A DNA stretch of 64,000 bases from NCBI GenBank assembly GCA_963738545.1, contig CAVTXA010000007.1, positions 682,001 through 746,000 on the forward strand, in the 5' to 3' direction. This stretch comes from Bog-756 sp963738545 (lineage in GTDB: Bacteria > Actinomycetota > Acidimicrobiia > Acidimicrobiales > RAAP-2). The notes under the pieces were generated by a model. It saw nothing but the letters and a program-made list of their open reading frames with translations, was not told the origin of the DNA and searched no databases. The position numbers were made by a program, and so were the translations under genes. Shown in pieces: positions 1 through 9,526 of this stretch; position 1 is the stretch's first letter; each line of letters opens with the position of its first letter.

Positions 1-1015
1 GCAACCGTTCACGGCGGCCATCGGAATCAACAACTCCGGACCGGAGGCCCAATCCGACCAGTTGCTGACCCGCATCCAACGACAGCGCGCCGTCTCGGAC
101 ATCACCGCCGGCATCAGCGGGGACGTGACCATCAACGGCACGACCGTCAACGCCCTGGGCGGACAGCCGGTGCGGGGTCACCTGCTCCTCACCACGATCA
201 GCGGTCGGCTCCCGCTCGCCGACGACGAGGTGAGCCTCGGGATCGCCACGATGCGCCAGGCGCGCGCCCACCTCGGCTCCCTCGTGCAGGTGACCGTCCC
301 GAAGCCGCAAGGGGGGACCCGCACCTCATCGTTCCGTGTGGTGGGGACGACGTCGTTCCCACCGGACTTCGGCACCGGAGGACTGGGCACGGGGGCGGTG
401 TTCAGCTTCGGCGGCATGTCAGGGTCTTCCTGTCCCTCGGGACCCGCTCGACGCGCCTGCCTCGTCCGGACCGTGTTCGACCGTGGTGGCGCCTATCTCA
501 TTCGAACGGCCCCGGGCGACCGAGGCGACGCCGCCATCGGCCGGCTCTCCCGGGCCTATCCGGGCCAAGCGATCTACCTCGCAACGCCGACCAACCTGGT
601 CAACTTCGGGGAGGCCGTGAACTTCCCCCTCATCTTGGGCCTGGTCCTCGTCGTGTTCGGCGCCGCCACCCTGTTCCACGTCTTGGTCGTGAGCGTTACC
701 CGTCGCCGTCGGGAGGTTGGCCTGCTCAAGGCCCTGGGGTTCGTCCGCCGGCAGGTGGCGTTCACGTTGTCCTGGCAGACCACCACGGTGGCCGTGATCG
801 GCATTGTCATCGGGGTACCGGCCGGCATCGCCATCGGACGCCTGGTGTGGCGGATCTTCGCCGACAACCTCGGCGTCGTTCCCGTGCCCGTGGTGGCCGT
901 CGGGGTCATCGCTGCGGTGAGCGTGGGCACACTGGTCGTGGCCAATCTCCTGGCCATCGGACCGGCCCTCGTGGCGGCGCGCTCACGCCCGGCCACACTG
1001 CTCCGCTCCGAGTAA
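1..1015 (+). CDS. FtsX-like ABC transporter permease, C-terminal part (5' end outside window)
   Basis: The frame is already open at base 2, so the start lies left of the window and the TTG at 62 is internal. About 337 residues are visible. They cover the end of an extracytoplasmic MacB-like domain and a C-terminal FtsX domain: a membrane segment (FPLILGLVLVVFGAATLF), a cytoplasmic loop with the FtsX-typical RRRREVGLLKALGF, then two more membrane segments. It ends in ARSRPATLLRSE, nearly the same ending as the permeases at 35540-38065 and 52494-55016. FtsX/MacB permeases work with an ABC ATPase in export, lipoprotein release or peptide sensing. No ATPase is adjacent here. The family call is firm; the substrate is unknown. 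Confidence 0.88.
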   Translation, partial: QPFTAAIGINNSGPEAQSDQLLTRIQRQRAVSDITAGISGDVTINGTTVNALGGQPVRGHLLLTTISGRLPLADDEVSLGIATMRQARAHLGSLVQVTVPKPQGGTRTSSFRVVGTTSFPPDFGTGGLGTGAVFSFGGMSGSSCPSGPARRACLVRTVFDRGGAYLIRTAPGDRGDAAIGRLSRAYPGQAIYLATPTNLVNFGEAVNFPLILGLVLVVFGAATLFHVLVVSVTRRRREVGLLKALGFVRRQVAFTLSWQTTTVAVIGIVIGVPAGIAIGRLVWRIFADNLGVVPVPVVAVGVIAAVSVGTLVVANLLAIGPALVAARSRPATLLRSE

Positions 1016-1073
1016 GGCACCAGGGAGCTCGGTGGCGACACCGGATCCCGGACCGTGGCGAAACCGGATCCCC

Positions 1074-2456
1074 TCAGGCGACCACCGGCACGGTGGAGAG
1101 CCCGGCGGCGAAGCGGGCGTCGGTGACCTCCTCGTCGACCATCTGACCGCTCAGGTAGGAGTCGTAGGCGGCCAGGTCGAAGTGACCGTGTCCGCACAGG
1201 GCGGTGAGGATGACCTTCTCCTCTCCCGACTCCTTGCAGGCCAACGCCTCCCGGACGGCGGCGGCGATGGCGTGGGTGGGCTCGGGAGCGGGCAGGATCC
1301 CCTCGGTCCGGACGAACTGCATGGCCGCACCGAAGCACTCCAGCTGCGGGATGGCGATGGCCTCCATCATGCCCAGCTCGTAGATGTGGGAGATCAGCGG
1401 GGCCATCCCGTGGTAGCGGAGGCCACCGGCGTGGATGGGATCGGGGATGAAGTCGTGTCCGAGGGTGTGCATCTTCATGAGGGGGGTCATGCCGGCGGTG
1501 TCGCCGAAGTCGTAGGCGTAGACGCCCCGGGTGAGTGAGGGGCACGACGCCGGCTCGACGGCCCGGATGGTGGGGTTCATCCTCCCGGCCATCTTCTCCC
1601 GCATGAACGGGAAGGCCAGTCCCCCGAAGTTCGACCCTCCTCCCGTGCAGCCGACCAGGAGGTCGGGCGCCGTCTCGCCCGCCTTGGCCAGCTGCAGGAG
1701 GGCCTCCTCGCCGATGATGGTCTGATGCATGAGCACGTGGTTGAGCACGCTGCCCAGGGCGTAGCGGGTCTCCGGATCGGGGGCCGCCACCTCGACGGCC
1801 TCGGAGATGGCGATGCCCAGCGACCCCGGACTGTCGGGATCGGCCTCGAGGACGGCCCGACCGGCGGCGGTGAGGGCGCTGGGCGAGCGGTGGACCTTGC
1901 CACCGAAGGCCTCCATCATGAGACGGCGGTAGGGCTTCTGGTCGAAGGACGCCCCCACCTGCCAGATCTCGCACTCCAGGCCGAAGAGGGCACAGGCGAA
2001 GGCCAGCGCCGTGCCCCACTGCCCGGCCCCGGTCTCGGTGGTCAGCCGGCGGACCCCGGCCTTGGCGTTGTAGTACGCCTGGGGCACGGCGGTGTTCGGC
2101 TTGTGCGACCCGGCCGGCGACACCCCCTCGTACTTGTAGTAGATGCGGGCCGGGGTATCGAGGGCCCGCTCCAGCCGGTGGGCCCGGAAGAGCGGGGACG
2201 GCCGCCACTGCCGGTAGACGTCGAGGACGGCTCCGGGGATGTCGATGTACCGGTCCTGGCTGACCTCTTGGAGGATCAGATCCATCGGGAACAGCGGGGC
2301 GAAGTCATCCGGGCCGGCCGGTTGGAGCGTGCCGGGATGGAGGGCCGGTGGTGGCGGGGACGGGAGGTCGGGCACGATGTTGTACCAGGCCGTCGGCATC
2401 TCACTCTCGTCGAGCAGGAACTTGTGCTGTCGGACGGTCTCGTCGATGGTGGTCAT
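1074..2456 (-). CDS. trpB: TrpB2-type tryptophan synthase beta chain (PLP-dependent)
   Basis: A 460-residue PLP enzyme that joins indole or a related nucleophile with serine to make tryptophan. The motif EGVSPAGSHKPNTA holds the catalytic lysine (about K119), and GCTGGGSNFGG is the phosphate-binding glycine loop. Length above 440 and the extended N-terminus (YNIVPDLPSPPPP) place it in the TrpB2 subfamily rather than classical TrpB1. TrpB2 often occurs without a partner trpA, and none is seen here. The ATG start is supported by a strong AAGGAGG Shine-Dalgarno at 2461-2467. The gene converges with the permease at 1-1015. A salvage role for free indole is inferred from the family. Confidence 0.93.
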   Translation of the reverse strand: MTTIDETVRQHKFLLDESEMPTAWYNIVPDLPSPPPPALHPGTLQPAGPDDFAPLFPMDLILQEVSQDRYIDIPGAVLDVYRQWRPSPLFRAHRLERALDTPARIYYKYEGVSPAGSHKPNTAVPQAYYNAKAGVRRLTTETGAGQWGTALAFACALFGLECEIWQVGASFDQKPYRRLMMEAFGGKVHRSPSALTAAGRAVLEADPDSPGSLGIAISEAVEVAAPDPETRYALGSVLNHVLMHQTIIGEEALLQLAKAGETAPDLLVGCTGGGSNFGGLAFPFMREKMAGRMNPTIRAVEPASCPSLTRGVYAYDFGDTAGMTPLMKMHTLGHDFIPDPIHAGGLRYHGMAPLISHIYELGMMEAIAIPQLECFGAAMQFVRTEGILPAPEPTHAIAAAVREALACKESGEEKVILTALCGHGHFDLAAYDSYLSGQMVDEEVTDARFAAGLSTVPVVA

Positions 2457-2554
2457 GGATCCTCCTTGGCTCTGGCTCAGAAGCTACCCAATCCGGCCGA
2501 CCGGGGACACGGGTGCTCGCCGCGCCTCGCTCCCGCACTCGGACCGACCAGGGT

Positions 2555-3964
2555 TCAGTCCAACCCGGGAAAACGCCCGGCCCAGGGATCGGCCTGCTCG
2601 AGCTGTGAAGCCACTCGGACCAGTTGGGCCTCGCGCCACGGTCCGGCCACGATCTGCACGCCGACCGGAAGACCCGACGGCGATGTGTGCAGGGGCAGGC
2701 TGATGGCCGGTTGTCCGGTGATGTTGAACACGGCGGTGAAGGCGGCCATGGCCACCACCTCCAGGGGCGGCATGCCGGTCCCCGCCCCGGCATGGGCGGC
2801 CGCCAGCAGACCGACAGGGGGAGGTTCGATGGACATGGTCGGCGTGACCAGCAGGTCGAACTCGTCGTCGAACCGGGCCACGATGGTGCGGGTCATCCGC
2901 TGGAGCTCGGCCACCGACCGGGCCAGGGTGAGGCTGTCGACGGCCTCGGCGGCCTCCTTGCCGGCCCGGTTGTGGGGTTCGACCAGCTCCCAGTCGAACC
3001 CCTCAACTTCGCTGAGTCCGGCGTTGACCACATGGAGGAAGGGCCCGAGACCGGCGGGGTCGAAGACATCGGCGTCCAGGGTGATCACCGTGTGGCCGGC
3101 CGCCTCCAGCAGCCTCCCGGCATGCTCCACGGCGGCAATCACCTGCTCGTCCAGGGGAAGACCGAGGGCCGAGACCGTGCACAGGGCCACCCGGAGCGGG
3201 CCGGGATCGACCCCCACCTCGTCGGCCAGGGGTCGCTCCAGGCGGGGTGCGTTCCACCAGGCGTGTGGGTCAAACGCACTGATGGCATCCAAGACCGATG
3301 CCGTATCGGCCACGGTCCGGCTGAGGGCGCCCTCGGTGGACATCCCCTGCCAACCCGGAACCGTGGAGGCCACGCGACCACGGCTGGGCTTGAGGCCCAC
3401 CAGTCCGCAGCACGACGCGGGAATGCGGATCGATCCTCCGCCGTCGCTGGCATGGGCCACCGGGAACATGCCCGAGGCCACCGCCGAGGCGGCACCGCCA
3501 CTCGATCCGCCCGGCGTATGTGCCGGGTTCCACGGGTTCCGCGTGGCGCCGAAGCGGCTGTTCTCGGTCACGGTGATGGACCCGAACTCGGGGGTGTTGG
3601 TGCGCCCGGTCAGGATGAAGCCGGCCCGACGAAAGGCCAGGGCCACCGGCTCGGTCTCGGTGCTCGGTCCGGGAGGTGCCCCCAGCGAGCCGAAGGTGAC
3701 CGGCTGGCCGGCCACGGGAAGCAGATCCTTGATGGGTAGGGGCACCCCCGCGAAGACGGGCAGGTCCTCGGTCCCGACGGCGATGCGGTCGCCGAGCGCT
3801 TTGGCCTCGGCGCGGGCCTCCTCGTCGTTGCGCCAGATGACCGCGTTGAGCTCCGGGTTCCGGGCATCGACGCGGTCCAGGCAGGCCTCCAGCACCTCGA
3901 GGGGACTCGCGTCCTTGGCACGGATGGCGGAGGCCACGTCGAGGGCCGTTGCGTGTTCGTCCAT
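2555..3964 (-). CDS. Amidase (amidase signature family)
   Basis: A 469-residue serine amidase that hydrolyses carboxamides; substrate unknown. It has the family's Ser-cisSer-Lys layout: lysine in VPLPIKDLLPVAG (about residue 80), the glycine/serine-rich stretch PGGSSGGAASAVASG, and the nucleophile region ASDGGGSIRIPAS followed by GLVGLKPSRGR. The start at 3964 (MDEHATALDVASAIRAKDAS) matches the usual N-terminus of the family; the frame stays open upstream but that part has no amidase character. No GatA context (gatC or gatB) is present, so a stand-alone amidase is more likely than the Glu-tRNA amidotransferase subunit. It lies 98 bp upstream of trpB on the same strand. Confidence 0.92.
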   Translation of the reverse strand: MDEHATALDVASAIRAKDASPLEVLEACLDRVDARNPELNAVIWRNDEEARAEAKALGDRIAVGTEDLPVFAGVPLPIKDLLPVAGQPVTFGSLGAPPGPSTETEPVALAFRRAGFILTGRTNTPEFGSITVTENSRFGATRNPWNPAHTPGGSSGGAASAVASGMFPVAHASDGGGSIRIPASCCGLVGLKPSRGRVASTVPGWQGMSTEGALSRTVADTASVLDAISAFDPHAWWNAPRLERPLADEVGVDPGPLRVALCTVSALGLPLDEQVIAAVEHAGRLLEAAGHTVITLDADVFDPAGLGPFLHVVNAGLSEVEGFDWELVEPHNRAGKEAAEAVDSLTLARSVAELQRMTRTIVARFDDEFDLLVTPTMSIEPPPVGLLAAAHAGAGTGMPPLEVVAMAAFTAVFNITGQPAISLPLHTSPSGLPVGVQIVAGPWREAQLVRVASQLEQADPWAGRFPGLD

Positions 3965-4047
3965 CGGGCCAGGGTAGACACGGATGCCCGGTCGGTGCCG
4001 GGACGACCAGCGGCCGCGTCGTGGCGGTGCCGGGACGAGACGGTGGC

Positions 4048-6012
4048 TCAGTCGGGCCAGAGGCGGTCCCGGAGACCCGAGGCCCGGGCCAGCGGGCGGG
4101 CGATGGCCCGCTCCACCGCCCCCGCACTCCCCACAATGGTCAGCCGGTCCCGAGCCCGGGTCACCGCCGTGTAGAGCAGTTCGCGGGTGAGGATGGGCGA
4201 CTGCTGGTCGGGCAGGGCCACCACGGCGTGCGGGAACTCGGATCCCTGGCTCTTGTGGATGGTCATGGCCCACCAGGTCTCCACCCGGTCGAGGCGGGAC
4301 GGTGCCAACCGACGGAGCCCGTCCCCCGACGCCAGCGTCACCTCCATGCCCTCCTCGCCCTCGAGCACCACACCGGTATCCCCGTTGAACACCCGGTTGG
4401 CCCGGTCGTTGGCCGTGACCAGGACCGGGCGGCCGACATGCCACCGACGCTCAGGATGGAATGTCGGAATCCGGGCGAGGATGCCTCGCTCGATCCGATC
4501 GGTCCAGTCGGCCATGCTGTTCGGACCCCGGCGGGTGGCGGCCAGGACCTTGACCCGACCGGCGGCATCGAGGGCGCCGGTTCCGTCACCGCCCAAGGCG
4601 GCCAGGACCAGCTCCTCACCCACGGCGACCAGAAGGTCGGCCACGTCGGCCAGCCCCGTGGCGTCGTCGGGACGGACCCAGCGGAGATCATCGGCCCCCT
4701 CCTCGAGGAGGGCCAGGGCCACGGCCCGGTCACCGGTCCGGACGGCGTCGGCCAGGGCGGCGATGGTCGAATCGCCCCCGAACCGGCGCATCGTCCGCAA
4801 GACGGTGACCCGGTCGGCCAGGAGGCCGGCCGGGGCGGGGTCGGGGTCGGGGTCGGGGTCGGCCAGCGAGTCCCACAGCGTCGGTATGGCCACCACGGCG
4901 CCGGAGGGCGACGGGTCCGACCCGCCGACCTCACCGGTGCCGCTGGCCGGGCCGACCACGTCACTCATCACCGTGCCCGCCTCGATGCTGGCCAACTGGA
5001 ACGGGTCACCGACGAGGACCACCGAGGCCTCGGGACGAACGGCGGCGAGGAGCTTGGCCATCAGGGGGAGTGACACCATCGAGGTCTCGTCGACGATGAC
5101 CATGTCCTCGGGGAGGGGGTGGTCACGGTCGTGACGGAAGTGGGTGCGGTCCGACCAGCCCAGCAGGGCGTGGATCGTGGTCGGTTCGGTGGCGGCCACC
5201 AGCTCGGCCACGTCCCCGACCCCCTCGGCGAGGTGGATCTCCCCGACCGCGGCCTGCACCGCCTCCCCCATACGCGCCGCCGCCTTGCCGGTGGGCGCGG
5301 CCAGCGCCACGGAGAGGGGACGTCCCCGCTCGGCGGCCACCAGGTGGGCGGCGGCCAGGAGCCGGGCCACGGTGTAGGTCTTTCCCGTGCCCGGACCTCC
5401 GGCGATGATCGACACCCCGGGAGCCAGCGCCCGTCGGGCGGCGAGCCGCTGCAGGTCGACGGGGTCGGATCCGGCCGCGCCGAACAGGGCGTCGAGGACC
5501 CGGTCCACCTCGTCACCGGACGCCTCGGAGCCCAGCTCCCCACCGGGAGGGACCGGCGCGCACCGGCGGGCGAGGTCGTCGGCGATGGCCAGCTCGTAGT
5601 ACCAGTACCGGTGGAGGTAGAGCCGGTCGGCGTCCCAGACCAGGGGACGGACCGGCCCGTCGTCCGTCGGTGAGGCGGTGGCCACCACCGCTGACCGGCG
5701 CAGGCTGGCCGCCCACACGTCGGCCGGGGGCCAGGGCAGGCCTTCTACGTCCTCCCCGTCCAGCTCGGCCAGACGGACGGCCATGCTGTCGAGCGGGGTG
5801 CAGACGTGGCCGAAACGGGGCGCCCGGGCCGCCACGGCCAGGGCCAGCAGCTCCTCGGCCCCGAGACCGGGCCGGAGACGGAGGACGCTGGCGGCGAACT
5901 GGACCTCGTAGGCGCCGAAGACGCCGGCCTCGACGAACGGGGCCAGGACTCCCACCCCGGGGGGTAGGACCACGGAACGACCGGTGGGGCCGGTGGCCGT
6001 CTGCAGGGTCAT
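4048..6012 (-). CDS. recD: Exodeoxyribonuclease V alpha subunit RecD
   Basis: A 654-residue 5'-3' SF1B helicase subunit of RecBCD, which resects double-strand breaks for recombination. Visible motifs are Walker A IIAGGPGTGKTYTVARLL (about residue 170), Walker B MVIVDETSMVS, motif III VLVGDPFQLASIEAG, and the C-terminal motifs WAMTIHKSQGSEF and ELLYTAVTRARDRL. The start ATG at 6012 overlaps the recB stop as ATGA, so translation is coupled. The frame stays open far upstream, but that is the shadow of recB. Residues near 390 are a DPDPDPDPAP repeat encoded by tandem GTCGGG units (4832-4858). It is the last gene of the recCBD operon. Confidence 0.94.
   Translation of the reverse strand: MTLQTATGPTGRSVVLPPGVGVLAPFVEAGVFGAYEVQFAASVLRLRPGLGAEELLALAVAARAPRFGHVCTPLDSMAVRLAELDGEDVEGLPWPPADVWAASLRRSAVVATASPTDDGPVRPLVWDADRLYLHRYWYYELAIADDLARRCAPVPPGGELGSEASGDEVDRVLDALFGAAGSDPVDLQRLAARRALAPGVSIIAGGPGTGKTYTVARLLAAAHLVAAERGRPLSVALAAPTGKAAARMGEAVQAAVGEIHLAEGVGDVAELVAATEPTTIHALLGWSDRTHFRHDRDHPLPEDMVIVDETSMVSLPLMAKLLAAVRPEASVVLVGDPFQLASIEAGTVMSDVVGPASGTGEVGGSDPSPSGAVVAIPTLWDSLADPDPDPDPAPAGLLADRVTVLRTMRRFGGDSTIAALADAVRTGDRAVALALLEEGADDLRWVRPDDATGLADVADLLVAVGEELVLAALGGDGTGALDAAGRVKVLAATRRGPNSMADWTDRIERGILARIPTFHPERRWHVGRPVLVTANDRANRVFNGDTGVVLEGEEGMEVTLASGDGLRRLAPSRLDRVETWWAMTIHKSQGSEFPHAVVALPDQQSPILTRELLYTAVTRARDRLTIVGSAGAVERAIARPLARASGLRDRLWPD
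4832..4858 (+). repeat. G-tract repeat inside recD (potential G-quadruplex)
   Basis: Five runs of four G separated by loops of 1, 2, 2 and 2 bases lie on the plus strand, which is the template strand for recD. In the protein it encodes the acidic-proline stretch DPDPDPDPAP. The pattern satisfies the usual G-quadruplex rule. Whether it folds in the cell is unknown. Confidence 0.7.
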
Positions 6013-9000
6013 GCCACCCGGCCCACGCCGCTGCGGCCGTCCAGGAGGTCGCTGAGCGCGACGACCAGGGCCGGGGGAACCGCCCACTCGAACACCCCGG
6101 CCGGCCCCCTGATGGGCCCGTCGCGACCGGTCATCCCCCGCAGGAACAGATAGGCGACGCCCCCGAGATGGGCGTCGGGCCGGTAGTCGGACATCCGCCA
6201 CCGCAGGTAGCGGTGGAGGGCCACGGAGTACAGCAGGGCCTGCAGCGGATAGTCGTGCTCCTCCATGGCCACCACCAGGCGCTCCGGGCCGTAGTCGGTC
6301 GGGCCGACCGGGAGCCCCCGGGGGTGGAGGGCGTTGGTCTTGTAGTCGGCCACCACGAACCGCGGCCCGGCCGGCCCTCCCGGGATCCGCATCACGAGGT
6401 CGATGGATCCGGTGAGGTGACCGGCCACCGTCGCCTCGATGACCCCGTCCGCCAATCCGGTGGCCCACCCGCTGAGGGGATCGTCGGCCTCCAGGTGGTC
6501 GCGCACCATCGCACCGATCCCCCGCACACTCGGTGGTGGTCCGTGGTCGGCCAACCGGAGGTCGAAGGCGACCTCGACCAGGCGGTCCCGGGACCCGATG
6601 TCCGCCAGCCGCATGCCCCCGCACACGCTTCCCAAGGGGGTCTCGATGGCCGCCCGGAGGCCGTCGACCAGCAGCGACCGTCCCATCTGATCGGAGCCAT
6701 CGGCCGGGATCACCGGACGCAGGTCCACCGACCGCCACCGGAGTTGCCGCGCCACCGCCTCTTCCAGCTCCACCTCCAGCCGTTCGGAGTGGAAGTCGAC
6801 CTCCTCCAGTACGGCATGGACCATCGTGCCGAAGGCGGTCCCGGCGGGGAGATGGGCCAGCGGGCTCACCGGCGCGCCGGGATCGGCCGATGCGAGGTCG
6901 GGTCCGTCCGGTCGAGGCGTGAGCCCCGGGCCCGTCACCCGGTCGTCGGATCCGTTCGTCTCCCCCTCGTCACCGGCCCCCTCGTCGGCCATCGAGGCGT
7001 CATGGGGATCGAGGCGCGCCACCGACGCCTGGTCGACGATGGCCGAGAACGACCACCGTTGGCGCCGGCGGTCGGGAAGGCGGTCCAACGTCGCCACACC
7101 GAGGTCCGGCTCGGGCCGGTCGCCGGCCGGTGGCGTCCATCGCTCCGGTGGGGCGGAACGCCCGTCGACCACAACCACGGCCACCGTGCCCCGGGCCGCG
7201 GCCACCAAGGGATCGAAGTGGGCCGGTGCCTCCCGGTCGGCCGGGACCTTGACTCTGACCGCGCCGAACCCCTCGGGATCGATGGCCGGTCCGGATCGGG
7301 CGAAGAGCACGTGGGCCAGCGCCGACTCCCCGCTCCGCTGCGCCTGGGCCCACCACACCACGGTCTGGTGCTGGGCCCGGGTCAGGGCGACGTACAACAG
7401 GCGGAGCCGCTCGCCGGCCGACTCGTCGGCGGCCAGCCGGCGACGGGCCAGTGCTCCCTCCTCATCGGGCCACCCCGCCCCGCCGGACAGGTCAAAGGTC
7501 CGGCGGCCCGAGTCCGGGTCCAGGTAGACCACCGGCTCGTTCTCGCGGGGCGGACGCCACAGGGTGGGCAGGCACACCACCGGGAACTCGAGGCCCTTGG
7601 CCGCCCACACCGTCATGATCTGCACCGATGCCGCCTCCGAGGCGATCCGCCGGGCGGACACGTCCCCGTCCACCTCGGTCTCATCTTCGTGCTGCGGCTC
7701 GGTGTCCAGCACCGAGAGCAGTGCGGCCACCCCGCTTCGCCCGCCCGTCGAGATCCCGGCCAGGAGCTCGACGAGATGGTCGAGGTCGGTCATGTTCCGA
7801 TCGCCGTCGGCAGCGCCCAGCACCCGGGGCACCAGCCCGCTCTCCGACCAGACCCTGGCGAAGGTATCGGCGACCGAATGGGTGGCGAGCATCTCGGACC
7901 ACTGGCGCAGCTGCTCCTGGGTGGCCTCCATCTCGGCCTCCGACAGCGTGGCCACCTCGCCGAGCGCGGCGACCGGCGAACCACGACAGCGCGTACATCC
8001 GCACCCGCCGGGGGTCGGCCGGTCGGCTGAGGGCGTGGAGGAGCCAACGCATGTGGTCGGCGGCCGGCGACTCCAGCACGCTGCCGCCCCGGGCCACGAC
8101 GGCCGGGATCCCGGCCCCGGCCAGGGCGGCCTGCACCTCGGCCGCCTCGGAGTGCATGCCGACCAGCACGGCGATGTCCGGCGGTTCCACGGGTCGGTGG
8201 CCCTCGGCCTCGGCGCCGTCGGGTAGGGATCCGTGATCGAGGAGTCCGGTCACTTCGGTCACCAGGTCGGCGTAGATGGCGCGGGTGGCCGCCGTGGTGA
8301 TGACCAGATCCTCGTTGTTCTTGTGCCGGAGGATGTCGTCGCCGATGGCCAGGCGCACGGAGAGGGCGGGGAGCTGCTCACCGTCCCGGCCCCGCAGGTA
8401 GCGGCCCCGGTTGACCTCCGCCTCGCCCACGGGGACGAACGGGATATCGGGGCTGCCGAAGGTGGCCCCGTCGAACAGGACATTCAGTGACGTCAGCACC
8501 GAGTCGTCGGACCGCCAGTTGGTGAGGAGCGATCGTCGGGAGGTCGCGGGGCCGTCCTGGACGGCTCGGAGATAGGTGTGCACGTCGGCGCCCCGGAAGG
8601 CGTAGATGGCCTGCTTCGGGTCCCCCACCAGGACCAGTGCCGTGCCGGTGTCCGGCTGGTCGAACAAGGTCGAGAAGATCTGCCACTGGACGGGGTCGGT
8701 GTCCTGGAACTCATCGATCAGCGCCACCTTGAAGCGACTGCGCAGGGAGGCCACCGCGCTCGCACCCCCCGGACCGCACAGGGCGTCCCGCAGCTGGGTG
8801 AGCACGTCGTCGAAGCTCAGGGTCCCCCGCTGACGGCGGCGCAGGGACACGAGGGCCACGCTCCGCTCCACCAGTCGGCGGAGCAGGAGGTGGGAGGCCG
8901 CGGCACCGGACTGCTCGGGCCACGGCACCAAGGCGAGATCGGGCTTGCCGTCCGCCAGCCTGGTGGCCTCGAAGAGGGTGTCGAGACCGGGAAGGTCGCC

Positions 9001-9519
9001 GACGGCTCCGCCGTCCACGGCGGCGGCGATGAGAACGTCGGCGCAGGTGTCTCTGATCAGGGCAGACGAGTCGGCATCGAGTCGGGCGTCGGGATCGGCC
9101 CCGGCGGAGACGCCGAGCGCTCCGAGCACCTGCTTGGCGAACCCGTGGATCGTGGTCACCGTGGCGGCGTCGAACTCGGATACGGCCCGTTGCAGCCGGG
9201 CCAGGTGGTCCGGGTCGCGCTGCTCGGACAGCAGCGTCAACAGACCGTCGCCCTCGGGTGCCGGGTGGCCGTGGGCCAGGTGCTCGGCCGCACCCAGCAC
9301 CCGGTCGCGGACCCGGGACCGCAACTCGTCGGTGGCGGCCCTGGTGAAGGTGACGATCAAGAGCTCCGATGCCGACGCCCGACCGTCGGCGAGGAACCGG
9401 GTGGCCAGGTCGGCCAGGGTATAGGTCTTGCCGGTACCGGCGCTGGCCTGGATGGCCAGCTTGCCTCGGGGAAGGGGGTCGGCCAGGTCGAACCGAACGG
9501 CGTCGTCGGGTGCCATCAC
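6009..9519 (-). CDS. recB: Exodeoxyribonuclease V beta subunit RecB (frameshifted)
   Basis: The helicase-nuclease subunit of RecBCD. The first frame (from 9519) holds Walker A IQASAGTGKTYTLADL, Walker B VALIDEFQDTDPVQW, GDPKQAIYAFRGAD and the SRRSLLTNWRSDD motif. It breaks after RMYALSWFAG near 7980. The second frame resumes with SPVAALGEVATLSEAEM and carries IMTVWAAKGLEFPVV, LLYVALTRAQHQTVVW and the C-terminal nuclease (GSIDLVMRI, then FVVADYKTNAL with the catalytic Asp and Lys). Rejoining needs removal of one base or addition of two; rejoined length is about 1,169 residues, normal for RecB. GTG 9519 or ATG 9516 is the start, 7-10 bp after recC. All motifs survive, so the break is either a sequence error or very recent. 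Confidence 0.9.
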
Positions 9520-9526
9520 CGTTCCC

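Noticed and set aside
1016..1073. Direct repeat ACCGGATCCC in the gap between the permease and trpB as an attachment site.
   Set aside because: Two short copies 20-25 bp apart, no integrase or tRNA nearby; most likely chance in GC-rich DNA.
574..2208. 544-residue plus other long open frames opposite or out of frame to trpB, the amidase, recBCD and the kinase (for example 1725-3977, 5670-8030, 40656-41639).
   Set aside because: They are Arg/Pro/Gly-rich shadows caused by high GC3, overlap well-recognised genes completely and contain no domain motifs.
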